From assembly GCA_040219135.1 (NCBI GenBank), contig JAVJTA010000017.1:124001-188000 (forward strand): a DNA stretch of 64,000 nt, in the 5' to 3' direction. The stretch's first letter is position 1. Each line of letters starts with the position of its first letter. The notes beneath the pieces were generated by a model. The model was not told the DNA's origin. It saw only the letters and a list, made by a program, of their open reading frames with translations, and did no database searches. This DNA is from UBA7803 sp040219135 (GTDB lineage Bacteria > Pseudomonadota > Gammaproteobacteria > Pseudomonadales > Azotimanducaceae). The translations under genes and the position numbers were made by a program. Positions 33,600 through 42,448 of this stretch are shown one piece after another.

Positions 33600-35663
33600 A
33601 TGGTGATGACGACGGATCCCGGACGGCCGGCGGCCGGGCCGGCGCTGGCGTTTGCGGTCGCGCTGCTGCTGACCGGCGTATCCGGCCAGGGTCTGGCCGC
33701 GACGGCGGATGCGGCTGGGGACCTGGAGGATACCGCTGCGTCTGCGGCCGGAGAGACCCGCGGGCCGCCGGGGCGCTTCGGCGGGCGGCAACTGAAGATG
33801 CCCGGGGACGTTATCGTCGCCGAGCCGGCGAAGAACGCCACGCGCAATGCGTATTTCGGCGATCTGCACGTGCATACCGACTACTCGTTCGACGCCTTCG
33901 CCTTCGGCACCACGGCCACGCCCTACGACGCCTACCGCTATGCGCAAGGCGAAGCGATCCGCCACCCCGCCGGCTTCGACGTGAAGCTGAAGGCGCCCCT
34001 CGATTTCTACGCGGTGACCGATCACGCCATGTTTCTCGGCGCCGTCAAGGCAGCCGCCGATACCGGTACCGCGTTTTCGAAGCTGCCCCACGTGCAGGGC
34101 CTGCACGATCTGAACGCCCCCGGCAACCTGAACCTCGAGAGCGTGCCGGGGCGTGTCACCGCGTTCAGCACGTTCCTGCCGGACACCCTGAACGGCATCG
34201 CCGACGGCAGTATCGACGAAGCCATGGTCAACGGCATCGTCAAGTCCGCGTGGGCGGACATCATCGCCGCCGCACAAGCCAGCAACCGCCCGGGATCGTT
34301 CACCACCTTCGTCGCCTACGAATACACGTCGTCCACCGACGACCGTGGCAATCTGCACCGCAACGTGATCTTCGAGCATGCCGACAAGCTGCCGGCGATG
34401 CCGTTTTCGCGCTTCCACAGCCAGAACCCGGAAGGGCTGTGGGACTGGATGGATGCGTTGCGCGCCCAGGGGATCGAGGCGCTGGCCATTCCACACAACG
34501 CCAACGGCTCCAACGGGCAGATGTTCAAGATGGTGGACTGGGCCGGCGATCCGCTGGACGAGGCGTATGCCGAGCAGCGGATCCGCAACGAGCCGCTAGT
34601 GGAGCTGACCCAGATCAAGGGCACCTCGGAAACCCACCCGATGCTGTCGGACAACGACGAGTGGGCGGACTTCGAGATCATGCCGTATCGGATCGCGACC
34701 ACCCTGTACAGCGAACCGAACGGCTCCTACGCGCGTCAGGCGCTGCTCAACGGTCTGACCCTGCAGGATGCCGGTATCGCCAATGCCTATCAGTTCGGCT
34801 TCGTCGCCGCATCGGATACGCATACCGGCGCGGCATCCGTCGAGGAAGACAACTACTTCTCCAAGGCCGGCCTGCTCGACAGCAGTGGCGAGCTGCGCGG
34901 CTCAGTGCCGCTGTCGGTCGAGGCGGCTGCCGCGGTACGCGAGGCGGGTCGGGTTGAGGTGAAAACCGTGGATGGCAACGAGTATGCGGCGGGGGCGTAT
35001 GAGACCTGGGGTGCCTCCGGCCTGACCGGTGTCTGGGCGGAAGAGAACACGCGCTCCGCCATCTACCAGGCGTTCCGCCGCAAGGAGACCTTCGCCACGT
35101 CGGGGCCACGGATGAAGGTGCGCCTGTTCGGCGGCTTCGATTTCGCCACACCGATGCTCGACCAGGCCGACGTGCTCACCCGCGCCTACGCCGAAGGCGT
35201 GAGCATGGGTTCGGAACTGCTCGCAGCCGGTGATCGTGCCCCGTCGTTCATTGCCTGGGCCACCCGCGACCCGCAGTCGGCGCCGCTGCAGCGGCTGCAG
35301 ATCATCAAGGGCTGGACGGTGAACGGTGAGCACCACGAGCAGGTTTACGATGTCGCCTGCTCCGACGGCGGTCGGGTCGACCCGGACACTCACCGCTGTC
35401 CGGACAACGGCGCGACCGTGAACCTCGACGACTGCTCCTACGGCAGCGGCGTCGGCGCCGGGGAACTCAAGGCGCTGTGGCGGGACCCGGATTTCGATCC
35501 CGCGCATCGGGCGTTCTATTACGTGCGCGTGCTGGAGAATCCCACCTGCCGCTGGTCGACATGGGATGCCATGCGCGCCGGCGTGCCGCCCCGGTCGGAT
35601 CTGCACGCGACCATTCAGGAGCGCGCCTGGTCGTCGCCGATCTGGTTCGTGCCGGCAGACTGA
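33600..35663 (+). CDS. DUF3604 protein with PHP-like metal-binding motifs
   Basis: 687 residues from ATG 33600, with GGGGGGAGACGAC upstream. A signal peptide (ALAFAVALLLTGVSGQGLAA) is visible. The N-terminal part has YFGDLHVHTDYSFDAF and DFYAVTDHAMFLG, which recall the His motifs of PHP-type metal hydrolases and are typical of DUF3604. Further metal-type motifs are IPHNANGSNG and FVAASDTHTGAAS. The C-terminus has the beta segment FYYVRVLENPTCRWSTWD. DUF3604 proteins are periplasmic and of unknown activity. A second one, only partly similar, is encoded on the other strand at 38909-41461. Confidence 0.88.
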   Translation: MVMTTDPGRPAAGPALAFAVALLLTGVSGQGLAATADAAGDLEDTAASAAGETRGPPGRFGGRQLKMPGDVIVAEPAKNATRNAYFGDLHVHTDYSFDAFAFGTTATPYDAYRYAQGEAIRHPAGFDVKLKAPLDFYAVTDHAMFLGAVKAAADTGTAFSKLPHVQGLHDLNAPGNLNLESVPGRVTAFSTFLPDTLNGIADGSIDEAMVNGIVKSAWADIIAAAQASNRPGSFTTFVAYEYTSSTDDRGNLHRNVIFEHADKLPAMPFSRFHSQNPEGLWDWMDALRAQGIEALAIPHNANGSNGQMFKMVDWAGDPLDEAYAEQRIRNEPLVELTQIKGTSETHPMLSDNDEWADFEIMPYRIATTLYSEPNGSYARQALLNGLTLQDAGIANAYQFGFVAASDTHTGAASVEEDNYFSKAGLLDSSGELRGSVPLSVEAAAAVREAGRVEVKTVDGNEYAAGAYETWGASGLTGVWAEENTRSAIYQAFRRKETFATSGPRMKVRLFGGFDFATPMLDQADVLTRAYAEGVSMGSELLAAGDRAPSFIAWATRDPQSAPLQRLQIIKGWTVNGEHHEQVYDVACSDGGRVDPDTHRCPDNGATVNLDDCSYGSGVGAGELKALWRDPDFDPAHRAFYYVRVLENPTCRWSTWDAMRAGVPPRSDLHATIQERAWSSPIWFVPAD

Positions 35664-35699
35664 CGCCAGGCAAATTCGTGATACCTCTGGAGTAGCGCC

Positions 35700-36545
35700 A
35701 TGAAAGACGCCTATCAGGCATTCGACGTCGACATCGCGGACCGGGTTGCGCACCTGCGCCTGTCCCGCGGTGACGCAATGAACACGATGAACAAGGCCTT
35801 CTGGAACGAGCTTCCCGACATCGTCGGCGAGATCGATCGCGAGGCCCTGGCCCGGGTGATCGTGATCTCCTCAACGGGAAAGCACTTCTCCGCCGGCATG
35901 GATCTGTCGGTGTTCAGCCAGGGCGGTGGCGGAGCAGGGAAGGTGGACCGCGCCGTGGCGGCGGAGGCGTTCCGTTCCAACATCCGCCAGATTCAGAGCG
36001 CGTTCAACGTGCTCGAAGAGGCGCGGATGCCGGTGCTGATCGCCTGCCAGGGTGGGGTCATCGGCGGCGCCATCGACATGATCTGCGCCGGCGACATCCG
36101 CTGGTGCACGGCGGACGCGTTCTTCTGCATTCAGGAGATCAACATCGCCATGACCGCCGACGTGGGCACATTTCCCCGTCTGCAGCGGCTGATCCCGGAG
36201 GGCTGGGTGCGGGAGATGGCTTACACGGGGCGGCGCCTGCCGGCGGCGAAGGCTAAGGACATCGGGCTGGTGAACGAGGTGTTCGAAACCCGGGAGGCGA
36301 TGCTCGATCATGTGCTGAATACCGCCCGGGAGATTGCCTCGAAGAACCCGGTGGCGGTGACCGGCTCCAAGGTCCTGATCAACTACGGACGCGATCACAA
36401 CACCGCCGACACCCTCGACTACATTGGGGTGTGGAACGCGTCCATGCTGGCGCCGGGGCACATGCAGGAAGCGTTTTCGGCGAAGGCCGAGAAGCGCGAC
36501 GCGGATTTCCCGGACCTGGCGAAACTCCGAAACGCGCCAATGTAA
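35700..36545 (+). CDS. Delta3,5-delta2,4-dienoyl-CoA isomerase-like crotonase
   Basis: 281 residues. The oxyanion-hole segments are TGKHFSAGMDLSVF and QGGVIGGAIDMICAGDIRW. The active-site stretch CIQEINIAMTADVGTFPRL keeps Glu146 and Asp154 with the eight-residue spacing of the acid-base pair of mammalian ECH1, which moves double bonds in 3,5-dienoyl-CoA. This supports dienoyl-CoA isomerase over a hydratase. The length also fits. It follows the DUF3604 gene by 36 bases, and its TAA lies 4 bases before the first palindromic repeat. Confidence 0.88.
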   Translation: MKDAYQAFDVDIADRVAHLRLSRGDAMNTMNKAFWNELPDIVGEIDREALARVIVISSTGKHFSAGMDLSVFSQGGGGAGKVDRAVAAEAFRSNIRQIQSAFNVLEEARMPVLIACQGGVIGGAIDMICAGDIRWCTADAFFCIQEINIAMTADVGTFPRLQRLIPEGWVREMAYTGRRLPAAKAKDIGLVNEVFETREAMLDHVLNTAREIASKNPVAVTGSKVLINYGRDHNTADTLDYIGVWNASMLAPGHMQEAFSAKAEKRDADFPDLAKLRNAPM

Positions 36546-36549
36546 AACG

Positions 36550-36602
36550 GTGCCGGGCGTTAGCCTTTCGACAAGAGGCTAAAGGCAATGCCCGGCACTA
36601 TC
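36550..36602 (+). repeat. Palindromic repeat, copy 1
   Basis: The element begins gtgccgggcgttagcctttc and ends gcccggcactatc. The outer arms (gtgccgggc at 36550-36558 and gcccggcac at 36590-36598) form a 9-base stem, and ttagcct/aggctaa inside forms a second 7-base stem. It begins 4 bases after the stop of the crotonase gene. A second copy in the same orientation lies at 38860. It could act as a transcription terminator or a REP-like element; there is no T-tract, so a plain intrinsic terminator is less likely. Confidence 0.85.
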
Positions 36603-36624
36603 ATTGGAGCGAGGTGGCTAATCT

Positions 36625-36858
36625 CTATGGGAGCCGCAGGGTCGTGCCACGTGCATAGCGGAAGCAGTAGTCCATCTTGCTGTGACCCTTCGGGAAAACC
36701 GTCATCTGCGGGCTGCGTTCTGTCGCGTCTACACCAGCGATGCAGGAACTGAATCGTGCGTTGAACACGTTGTTTGTCGCACATCCAGTGATGATCAGCA
36801 GCGCGCTAGTCGGCACGATGCACCGTCGACTCCTCGATCGAATCGCCATTCTGTTCAT
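36625..36858 (-). CDS. Small lipoprotein candidate
   Basis: 77 codons from ATG 36858 to TAG at 36625. The product begins MNRMAIRSRSRRCIV and has a basic end, a hydrophobic stretch and a convincing lipobox (SALLIITGCATN). The mature part holds further Cys and ends YARGTTLRLP. There is no clear ribosome binding site. Base composition is less GC-rich than in neighbouring genes. The remaining bases of the 36546-37036 gap hold a palindromic repeat and a hairpin region, described separately. No family recognised; it may be translated or a decayed gene. Confidence 0.42.
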   Translation of the reverse strand: MNRMAIRSRSRRCIVPTSALLIITGCATNNVFNARFSSCIAGVDATERSPQMTVFPKGHSKMDYCFRYARGTTLRLP

Positions 36859-36946
36859 CTGATTGAGTCGCTATGACAAACAGCCACAGCGTAGAATGAT
36901 GCGGGCGGTCAGACTTTCGGGAAGGCGGATGAAGAGCTGATGTTTT

Positions 36947-36979
36947 CCTGACCAGTTTGGTCAGGCCTGGAAAAACTGG
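36947..36979 (+). promoter_or_regulatory. Overlapping inverted repeats upstream of the regulator gene
   Basis: CCTGACC at 36947-36953 pairs with GGTCAGG at 36959-36965, and CCAGTTT at 36952-36958 pairs with AAACTGG at 36973-36979. The two hairpins share bases and exclude each other. They lie 58-90 bases before the ATG of the winged-helix regulator. They could be an operator for that protein or a leader RNA switch; the sequence alone does not decide. Confidence 0.35.
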
Positions 36980-37036
36980 CGGAGGCGAGTATTCTCAGAA
37001 TAGCGACTACGTCGAAATCAGACAAAACGAAGTTTG

Positions 37037-38857
37037 ATGAAGAACGAACTCAGCCTGATCAGCTTTCAGTTCGGTGAGTGGACAATCGAACCGTCGCTCA
37101 ATCGAATCGTGCGTGGAGAAAGCTCGGTTCACGTCGAACCGAGGACGCTCGCTGTGCTTGTCTGCCTGCTCGATCGACCGGGCCAGTTGGTTTCCATCGA
37201 CGCAATCCTGGAAGCGGTCTGGGCTGGGCGAATTGTTGAGCCGAACGCCGTGCAACGGCATATCGCCCGCATTCGACGCTTGCTCGGCGATCATGCCCGA
37301 AACCCCGAATACGTAGAAACCATCTCCAAACAGGGTTATCGCGCAATTGCCCCTGTGCGTCGCAAGGAGTACGTGGCCGTAGACGGAATGCAGCCCTCGC
37401 TTCGAACTGCTGACCGCCAGAACGAATCAGCTTTCATATCTGCCAGGTTGCCGAGATCCATCGCGGTGTTGCCATTGGCGGATCTCAGTCCCGATCCGGA
37501 CCACGGCTACTTCGCCGCCGGGATTCATGAGGAGATCCTGAATCAGCTTGCCAAGATCACGGATTTATCCGTGATCGCGCGAACGACGATGACGCAGTAC
37601 TCGAAGACGGCGCTCTCGATTCCAGAGATCGCTTCGGAACTCAAGGTCCAGACCGTTCTCGAAGGCGGTGTGCGCTACTCGGGAAGACGCGTGCGCGTTA
37701 CGGTGCAGCTTGTCGATGGGCTAACGGGTGCTCATCTCTGGTCTGAAGCCTACGAGGAAAATCTGGAAGATATTCTGGAGGTTCAGCTTGCCATTGCCGC
37801 TCGTATCGCCGGCTCGATGAATGCTCAGTTCCCTTCGCAGGAACGGCATCGCATGAGACGCCGGTCTACCGACAGCGCGGAAGCCTATCGTCTTTATCTT
37901 CTGGCACTGTCGAAATGGGGAAACCTGGCAGCGACAGGTCCAGTCCACGACGCGTTGGACGCGGCAATACTGGCAGATCCGGCGTTCGCTGCTCCCCTGG
38001 CATTCAAGGCCTGGATACGCTCCGTCGAAGCGGGGTACGGAAGTCTCTTCGGCATCGAACGGTTTGGTGTGGAGGATCAGGAAAGACTGATCGGGGAAGC
38101 CGATCAGCTGGCGCGTCGCGCGCTAGCTCTGGACGAGGACGAAACGCTGGCACGCCTCGCATTGAGTACGGTCTTTCTTCACGACCACCGGTGGAAGGCT
38201 GCAAGGGAGAACTTCGAACGGATTCCGAGCAACGGTAGCGAGTATTTCGCTCTCGCCTATGCCGGTTGCTCCGCGTGGCGGGATCGTGGAGATGTCGACT
38301 CTGCGATCAGATTGATGGAGCGTTCAATCGAGCTCAATCCCGCCGATGGCGCGAACGTTTGGAACTTCGGCGTCATACTTTACTGGGCAAAGCAATGGCG
38401 GGCAGCAGTACGCCAAGCTGAAAGTGTGGTGCAGATGCTGCCGGAACTGCCGCTCGGGTATGGGCTGCACGCGCTGGCGAGCAGTCGCGCCGGGGAGCCG
38501 GCCGACGTGTACCGGTACGCAAAGCTGGCGGAGGCTCGACAGCCTGGCCTGACAGACCTGTCCACCATCGCTCGGGCCTACGGCCAGGTTGGCGATCGGC
38601 GGGAGGCGAGGCGGGTCTTTGAATCAGTCGGAGCGGATACAGAAGGTCAGACTCCGGAGTGGCAATTCTGGATGCACATGGCGGTAAACGACTACGAAAC
38701 CGCGATGCGCCACCTGGATCACGCCGTTTCGACGAACTTTCCTCAGAACTTCGTCTTCGACCTGCACTATGAATCGGCACATCCGGATTTTGATCCAATC
38801 CGCACCCACCCCGGATTTGACGACCTAGTTGGCCGGGCGTCCGCGCCGGTCGTGTAG
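37037..38857 (+). CDS. Winged-helix (CadC-like) regulator with TolB-like and TPR domains
   Basis: 606 residues from ATG 37037; a TTG one codon earlier is also possible. The N-terminal 100 residues form an OmpR/CadC winged helix (VEPRTLAVLVCLLDRPGQLV, then NAVQRHIARIRRLLGD and YVETISKQGYRAIAPV). Residues 135-270 match the TolB-like segment found in adenylate cyclase-type regulators (SIAVLPLADLSPDPDHGYFA, then HLWSEAYEENLEDILEVQ). The rest are TPR-like repeats. There is no membrane helix, unlike CadC itself, so the signal is probably sensed in the cytoplasm. The gene has lower GC than its surroundings and lies between the two palindromic repeats, which suggests a separate origin. Confidence 0.88.
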   Translation: MKNELSLISFQFGEWTIEPSLNRIVRGESSVHVEPRTLAVLVCLLDRPGQLVSIDAILEAVWAGRIVEPNAVQRHIARIRRLLGDHARNPEYVETISKQGYRAIAPVRRKEYVAVDGMQPSLRTADRQNESAFISARLPRSIAVLPLADLSPDPDHGYFAAGIHEEILNQLAKITDLSVIARTTMTQYSKTALSIPEIASELKVQTVLEGGVRYSGRRVRVTVQLVDGLTGAHLWSEAYEENLEDILEVQLAIAARIAGSMNAQFPSQERHRMRRRSTDSAEAYRLYLLALSKWGNLAATGPVHDALDAAILADPAFAAPLAFKAWIRSVEAGYGSLFGIERFGVEDQERLIGEADQLARRALALDEDETLARLALSTVFLHDHRWKAARENFERIPSNGSEYFALAYAGCSAWRDRGDVDSAIRLMERSIELNPADGANVWNFGVILYWAKQWRAAVRQAESVVQMLPELPLGYGLHALASSRAGEPADVYRYAKLAEARQPGLTDLSTIARAYGQVGDRREARRVFESVGADTEGQTPEWQFWMHMAVNDYETAMRHLDHAVSTNFPQNFVFDLHYESAHPDFDPIRTHPGFDDLVGRASAPVV

Positions 38858-38859
38858 AG

Positions 38860-38913
38860 GTGCCGGGCGTTAACCTTTTTTCGAAAGGCTACAGGCAAAT
38901 GCCCGGCACTATC
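38860..38913 (+). repeat. Palindromic repeat, copy 2
   Basis: It starts gtgccgggcgttaacctttt and ends gcccggcactatc, in the same orientation as copy 1. The outer 9-base arms (38860-38868 and 38901-38909) are identical to those of copy 1, while the inner stem differs (cctttttt...aaagg). It begins 2 bases after the stop of the regulator gene, and the TAG stop of the convergent DUF3604 gene (38909-38911) lies inside it. The conserved arms with a diverged loop argue for selection on the hairpin. Confidence 0.85.
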
Positions 38914-41461
38914 GGGGTGGGAAGCCGCCGACCCAGATCGGGCTCGACCAGGCTTCGGCATCGTCCACCTGTTTGACTCGCACGTAGTAGTAGTCGCCCT
39001 GGACCTGGCCTTCGTCGTCGTACTCGAAGCTCACGTCCCGTTCGCCGTTGGCAAGGCGGCGCCGCAGGGTGACCGTGTCGCGGTAGCTTTCCAGGGGCAG
39101 CTCGCGGGTGAGTTGGCCCCGTTCGAGTTCCGCGAGCGGCAGTTCGACGCGCGCGGCCGGGACCGACGCGTGCTGACGGAACAGCGGCGGGCCGCCGCCG
39201 AATTCCTGTCCTGCGTCCAGTTCGACGACGATCCGGGCGCCCGGCGTGATGTCCGTCAGCGCCAGCCGGAGTGAACTGGTGTCCCCCCGGGTACTGGTGC
39301 GGAAGCGCAGGCGGTTGCCGTCCCGTGACAGGTCCTGGGTACTGGGGCTGGTGACGTCGGTGAGGCTGGCGTCACTGAGGGTGGCGCCGCTGACGCTGAG
39401 GGTGCCGGTCCACGGTCGCCAGCCGCGCGGATTGTCACCCGGATTGAGCGGTACCGAATCGCTGTCGAAGTTCAGGTACAGCGCTTCCGCGCTGCCGAGG
39501 GCCGTGTCGCCCACGTCGAGCAGATCCCGCTGCCAGACTTCCGCGTCGTTCTTCACCACGGTGATGGTCTCGATGGGCGCGGTGCCGATGACCCGGCCGC
39601 GCAGGTGCCGCGTCGCGCTGAACGGGATGCGCTGACCCATGACCGCATCGTTCAGGCGCACATCCAGAATCATGCGCTCGCCGGTGGTGGCATAGGCCGC
39701 CAGCGATTTCATGGCGTCGAAGATCGCGTCGCGGGTCTTCTCCGTCGCCAGCACCGCCCCGAGGCCGCCGCGCTGGGACAGGCTGCCGCCTTTCGGCGAC
39801 GTGTAGCCGGGCTGCGCCAGGTGATTGTCGCTGGCGGCGGTGAAACCCACCTGATGACCGTGGGCCAGATACAGGCGTCCGAACCACTCGAAGGTGCCGT
39901 GCTGGGACATGATCTCCACCAGCGGTTCCAGTTCCGGGTCGCTCTGCCGGTAGTCGCCGGCCTGGTGGGCATGCGGAATCACCACCACGTCGGCGCTGTC
40001 GTGGTGGCGGCGCAGGCCCTGGTAGAGCTTCGACAGGGTCGGATAGAACTGCGTCGCCACCCGCTGCCGGCCGGCGGCGGTACGGAACAACACGTTGTGG
40101 TGACCGCCGAACAGATTGCGCGTGGTCCACTCGTAGCCCAGGTAGGCGACGAAGCGGCCGTTCTCCGAGTAGCCCTCGACGATGTCTTTGAGCACCTGCC
40201 ACTCGTGGTCGTCCATCCAGATGTCGTGTTCGGAATGGGTGACGAAATCCAGGCGCGCATCGTCCCGGGCCCAGGTCATGAACCGCTCCGGCGTGCCGAT
40301 GCCTTCGGCGAACCCGCTGTGGCCGTGGGTGTCGCCCCAGTACACGCGGGGCGCATCTGCGGAGACGAGAACGGGATTGGCGACTCCGGTGACGACGTCG
40401 TCGTCGGAACGGATGCTGATCTGGTAGACGCCGGGTTCGGCAATAGCGAGATCGTTCAGCACGACGATGGCCTGGTCGCCGGGCGGAATCTGCGCCAGGG
40501 GCCGATCGTTGGCGAGCACCTGCCAGCCGGGGAGCGGCCCCCGCGCCCGATTGTAGTAGCGGTCCTCGGCCCGCACCGAGAGTTCGAACGGTTCGCCCGG
40601 GCGCAGAACCGAAGGCGCGAAGCCGTGCACGCCGGCGACTGCGGTTCCGGCCACTCGGATCGGCTGGATCGGCAGCGAGAACTGATGTCCGTCGGGTTCG
40701 AACATCACGTACAGCGGGTACGGCATGCGATCGCTGGAGAACGTCGGCATGAGCAGGCCGCGGCTACCGCCGGAGCGGTCGCCGTAGGTGACCGTGACGG
40801 TGTCGCGCGCGTTGAGCTCGCCTTCGGTGACCCGGAACACGAGGGACGGTGCGGCGCCGCGAAACCCGCCGTGCATTCCGGCGACCGGCACGCTGTCGGC
40901 GCTGAACGCCACGGTCGGATCGGAGCTGCGTATGCTGACGTAGTTGTCGCCCGCCGGATCCGCGGTCTGGTAGGCGCCACCGTCCAGCATGAAGTGCCGG
41001 GTCACCACGATGCCGCCACCGGGGCCGACGGGCCTGCTGCCCACGGTCCAGGTCTGCTGAAACGTGGCCCAGGAGCGCGCTTCGAACGGGCCGGTGTCGG
41101 CGCTCAGGGAGCCGAACGCGTTGCCATCGTCGTGCAGCAGTCCGAGCTCGCGGACGAAGGCATCGGTGGCCGCGGCTGCGCTGGCGGAATCCGTAACGCC
41201 CGGTCGGATCATGGCCGTTAGGTTCACCGGCAGATAGCCACCGCTCGTCGCCCAGGCGTTCGCCCACTCCCACAGCACCTGAGCGCGGGCCTCGGCGTTC
41301 TGCGGATTGGTCGGTGTCGTGGCTACCTCCGCCCTGAGCGCGTCGACCCGTTCGAGCAGTTCGGGCGACAGGTAGTCCGCGGAGGCCGCCAGCGCCGAAG
41401 ACCACCACAACACGGTGAGCCACGCTGCCGTCGCGCGCCGCCACGGGGTTTCTGCTCTCAT
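38909..41461 (-). CDS. Large secreted DUF3604 protein
   Basis: 850 residues from ATG 41461, with GGGGAGCGACC upstream; a longer reading from 41899 is an artefact, being antisense to the next gene. A signal peptide (AAWLTVLWWSSALAASA) is followed by about 350 residues of beta-rich sequence. The DUF3604/PHP-like core then shows VYWGDTHGHSGFAEG, LDFVTHSEHDIWMDD, VVVIPHAHQAG and FTAASDNHLAQPG. The C-terminus is beta-rich and ends DAEAWSSPIWVGGF, similar to the end of the other DUF3604 protein (ERAWSSPIWFV). It is predicted periplasmic. Its stop codon lies within the second palindromic repeat. Confidence 0.87.
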   Translation of the reverse strand: MRAETPWRRATAAWLTVLWWSSALAASADYLSPELLERVDALRAEVATTPTNPQNAEARAQVLWEWANAWATSGGYLPVNLTAMIRPGVTDSASAAAATDAFVRELGLLHDDGNAFGSLSADTGPFEARSWATFQQTWTVGSRPVGPGGGIVVTRHFMLDGGAYQTADPAGDNYVSIRSSDPTVAFSADSVPVAGMHGGFRGAAPSLVFRVTEGELNARDTVTVTYGDRSGGSRGLLMPTFSSDRMPYPLYVMFEPDGHQFSLPIQPIRVAGTAVAGVHGFAPSVLRPGEPFELSVRAEDRYYNRARGPLPGWQVLANDRPLAQIPPGDQAIVVLNDLAIAEPGVYQISIRSDDDVVTGVANPVLVSADAPRVYWGDTHGHSGFAEGIGTPERFMTWARDDARLDFVTHSEHDIWMDDHEWQVLKDIVEGYSENGRFVAYLGYEWTTRNLFGGHHNVLFRTAAGRQRVATQFYPTLSKLYQGLRRHHDSADVVVIPHAHQAGDYRQSDPELEPLVEIMSQHGTFEWFGRLYLAHGHQVGFTAASDNHLAQPGYTSPKGGSLSQRGGLGAVLATEKTRDAIFDAMKSLAAYATTGERMILDVRLNDAVMGQRIPFSATRHLRGRVIGTAPIETITVVKNDAEVWQRDLLDVGDTALGSAEALYLNFDSDSVPLNPGDNPRGWRPWTGTLSVSGATLSDASLTDVTSPSTQDLSRDGNRLRFRTSTRGDTSSLRLALTDITPGARIVVELDAGQEFGGGPPLFRQHASVPAARVELPLAELERGQLTRELPLESYRDTVTLRRRLANGERDVSFEYDDEGQVQGDYYYVRVKQVDDAEAWSSPIWVGGFPPR

Positions 41462-41561
41462 GGTCGCTCCCCTCATCCAGCGCCTGGATGATAACGCGTC
41501 GGACCGTCGGGTCGACGGCGGCCGGGCATCAGCCGGGTTCCAGCTCACCGGGGGATGCGGA

Positions 41562-42314
41562 CTACCCGCCGGCGGCGAGACCCGGTCGGTGGCCGCCGAG
41601 CACCTCCTCGTAGATGTCCGCCAGCGCCAGCAGCGCGGCACTGCCGTCGCCGCGCAGGGACGAACCGTGCATGATCGCCAGCGTGGTCGGGCGCAGCCCG
41701 GCCAGTCGCTCCAGCGTCGTCCGTGTTTGCGCCGTGTACGGGACGTCGTGTGCCAGCGGCGACTCCCGGCCGGCCAGCACGGCGGCCCGGGCCTCGTCGA
41801 CGAGCGAACGGTCTCCCAGGGGCCCGGGGTCTCCGGGCTGGAAGAACAGGTCGGAACAGAACAATGTCTGCCCGGTCTCGTCGAGGTACATTCCCGCATC
41901 CCAGCCGTGCGGAACGTGCGGGGTCGCCAGGTAGCGCAGGCGATGGCGTCCGATGGTCATGGTCGCGTCATCCTCCAGTACCCGCGGCGGCCGGTCGGCG
42001 TAGTCGGCAAGATTGACGATGGCGCCAACGACGCCGCACAGGGGTTGCGCGGCGGGGGCCTGCTCGAGCCACTCATTGAGCGCCCCGCACTCGTCGGCTT
42101 CGAAATGGCTGTAGCCGATCCAGCGCAGTGTGGCTGGATCGATGATCTGACGAACGCCCTCGATGGTCGTGTCGAACATGGTGCGGAACCCGGTGTGGAT
42201 CAGCATCGGTTCGTCGTCCACGACGAGGAACTGATTGAACTGCATGCCCATGTCGTCCCGGAAAGTGGACAGCCGAAAGATGTCCGGTGCAATCTCGTCA
42301 ACTCTGCATTGCAT
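41562..42314 (-). CDS. MBL-fold protein of the oxygen-binding di-iron (ODP) type
   Basis: 250 residues from ATG 42314, which has AGGAG 9 bases upstream; the longer start at 42356 has none. The fold is that of metallo-beta-lactamases, but the metal motif is SHFEADECGALNEW, close to the HxExDH of flavodiiron proteins, with a Glu where the last His is. Other ligands are probably in ATPHVPHGWD, LFCSDLFFQ and IMHGSSL. There is no flavodoxin domain, so it would be a stand-alone ODP domain that may bind oxygen or nitric oxide or act as a hydrolase. It is divergent from the DUF3089 gene. Confidence 0.85.
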   Translation of the reverse strand: MQCRVDEIAPDIFRLSTFRDDMGMQFNQFLVVDDEPMLIHTGFRTMFDTTIEGVRQIIDPATLRWIGYSHFEADECGALNEWLEQAPAAQPLCGVVGAIVNLADYADRPPRVLEDDATMTIGRHRLRYLATPHVPHGWDAGMYLDETGQTLFCSDLFFQPGDPGPLGDRSLVDEARAAVLAGRESPLAHDVPYTAQTRTTLERLAGLRPTTLAIMHGSSLRGDGSAALLALADIYEEVLGGHRPGLAAGG

Positions 42315-42448
42315 CGCCGCTGACTCCTTAGTCCCATCAAGCCGCTCAGGAATCATGATCTCGAAATCACGGCTTGAACAGATCCGCGTGGACTGGTTTA
42401 CGATGCCACTGCGTGGAACCCGCCGCGCGCACAGAGAGGTTTCAGGCG

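Noticed and set aside
37098..37346. Antisense small ORF in the regulator gene
   Set aside because: No ribosome binding site or motif; the plus frame encodes a clear winged-helix domain.
36550..38913. Insertion sequence or transposon
   Set aside because: No transposase or integrase gene lies between the repeats, and the repeats are direct copies of a palindrome instead of terminal inverted repeats; kept only as a cassette hypothesis.
41462..41899. N-terminal extension of the DUF3604 gene to 41899
   Set aside because: The added 146 residues are Pro/Ser/Arg-rich antisense of the MBL-type gene, and a proper signal peptide begins at the ATG at 41461.
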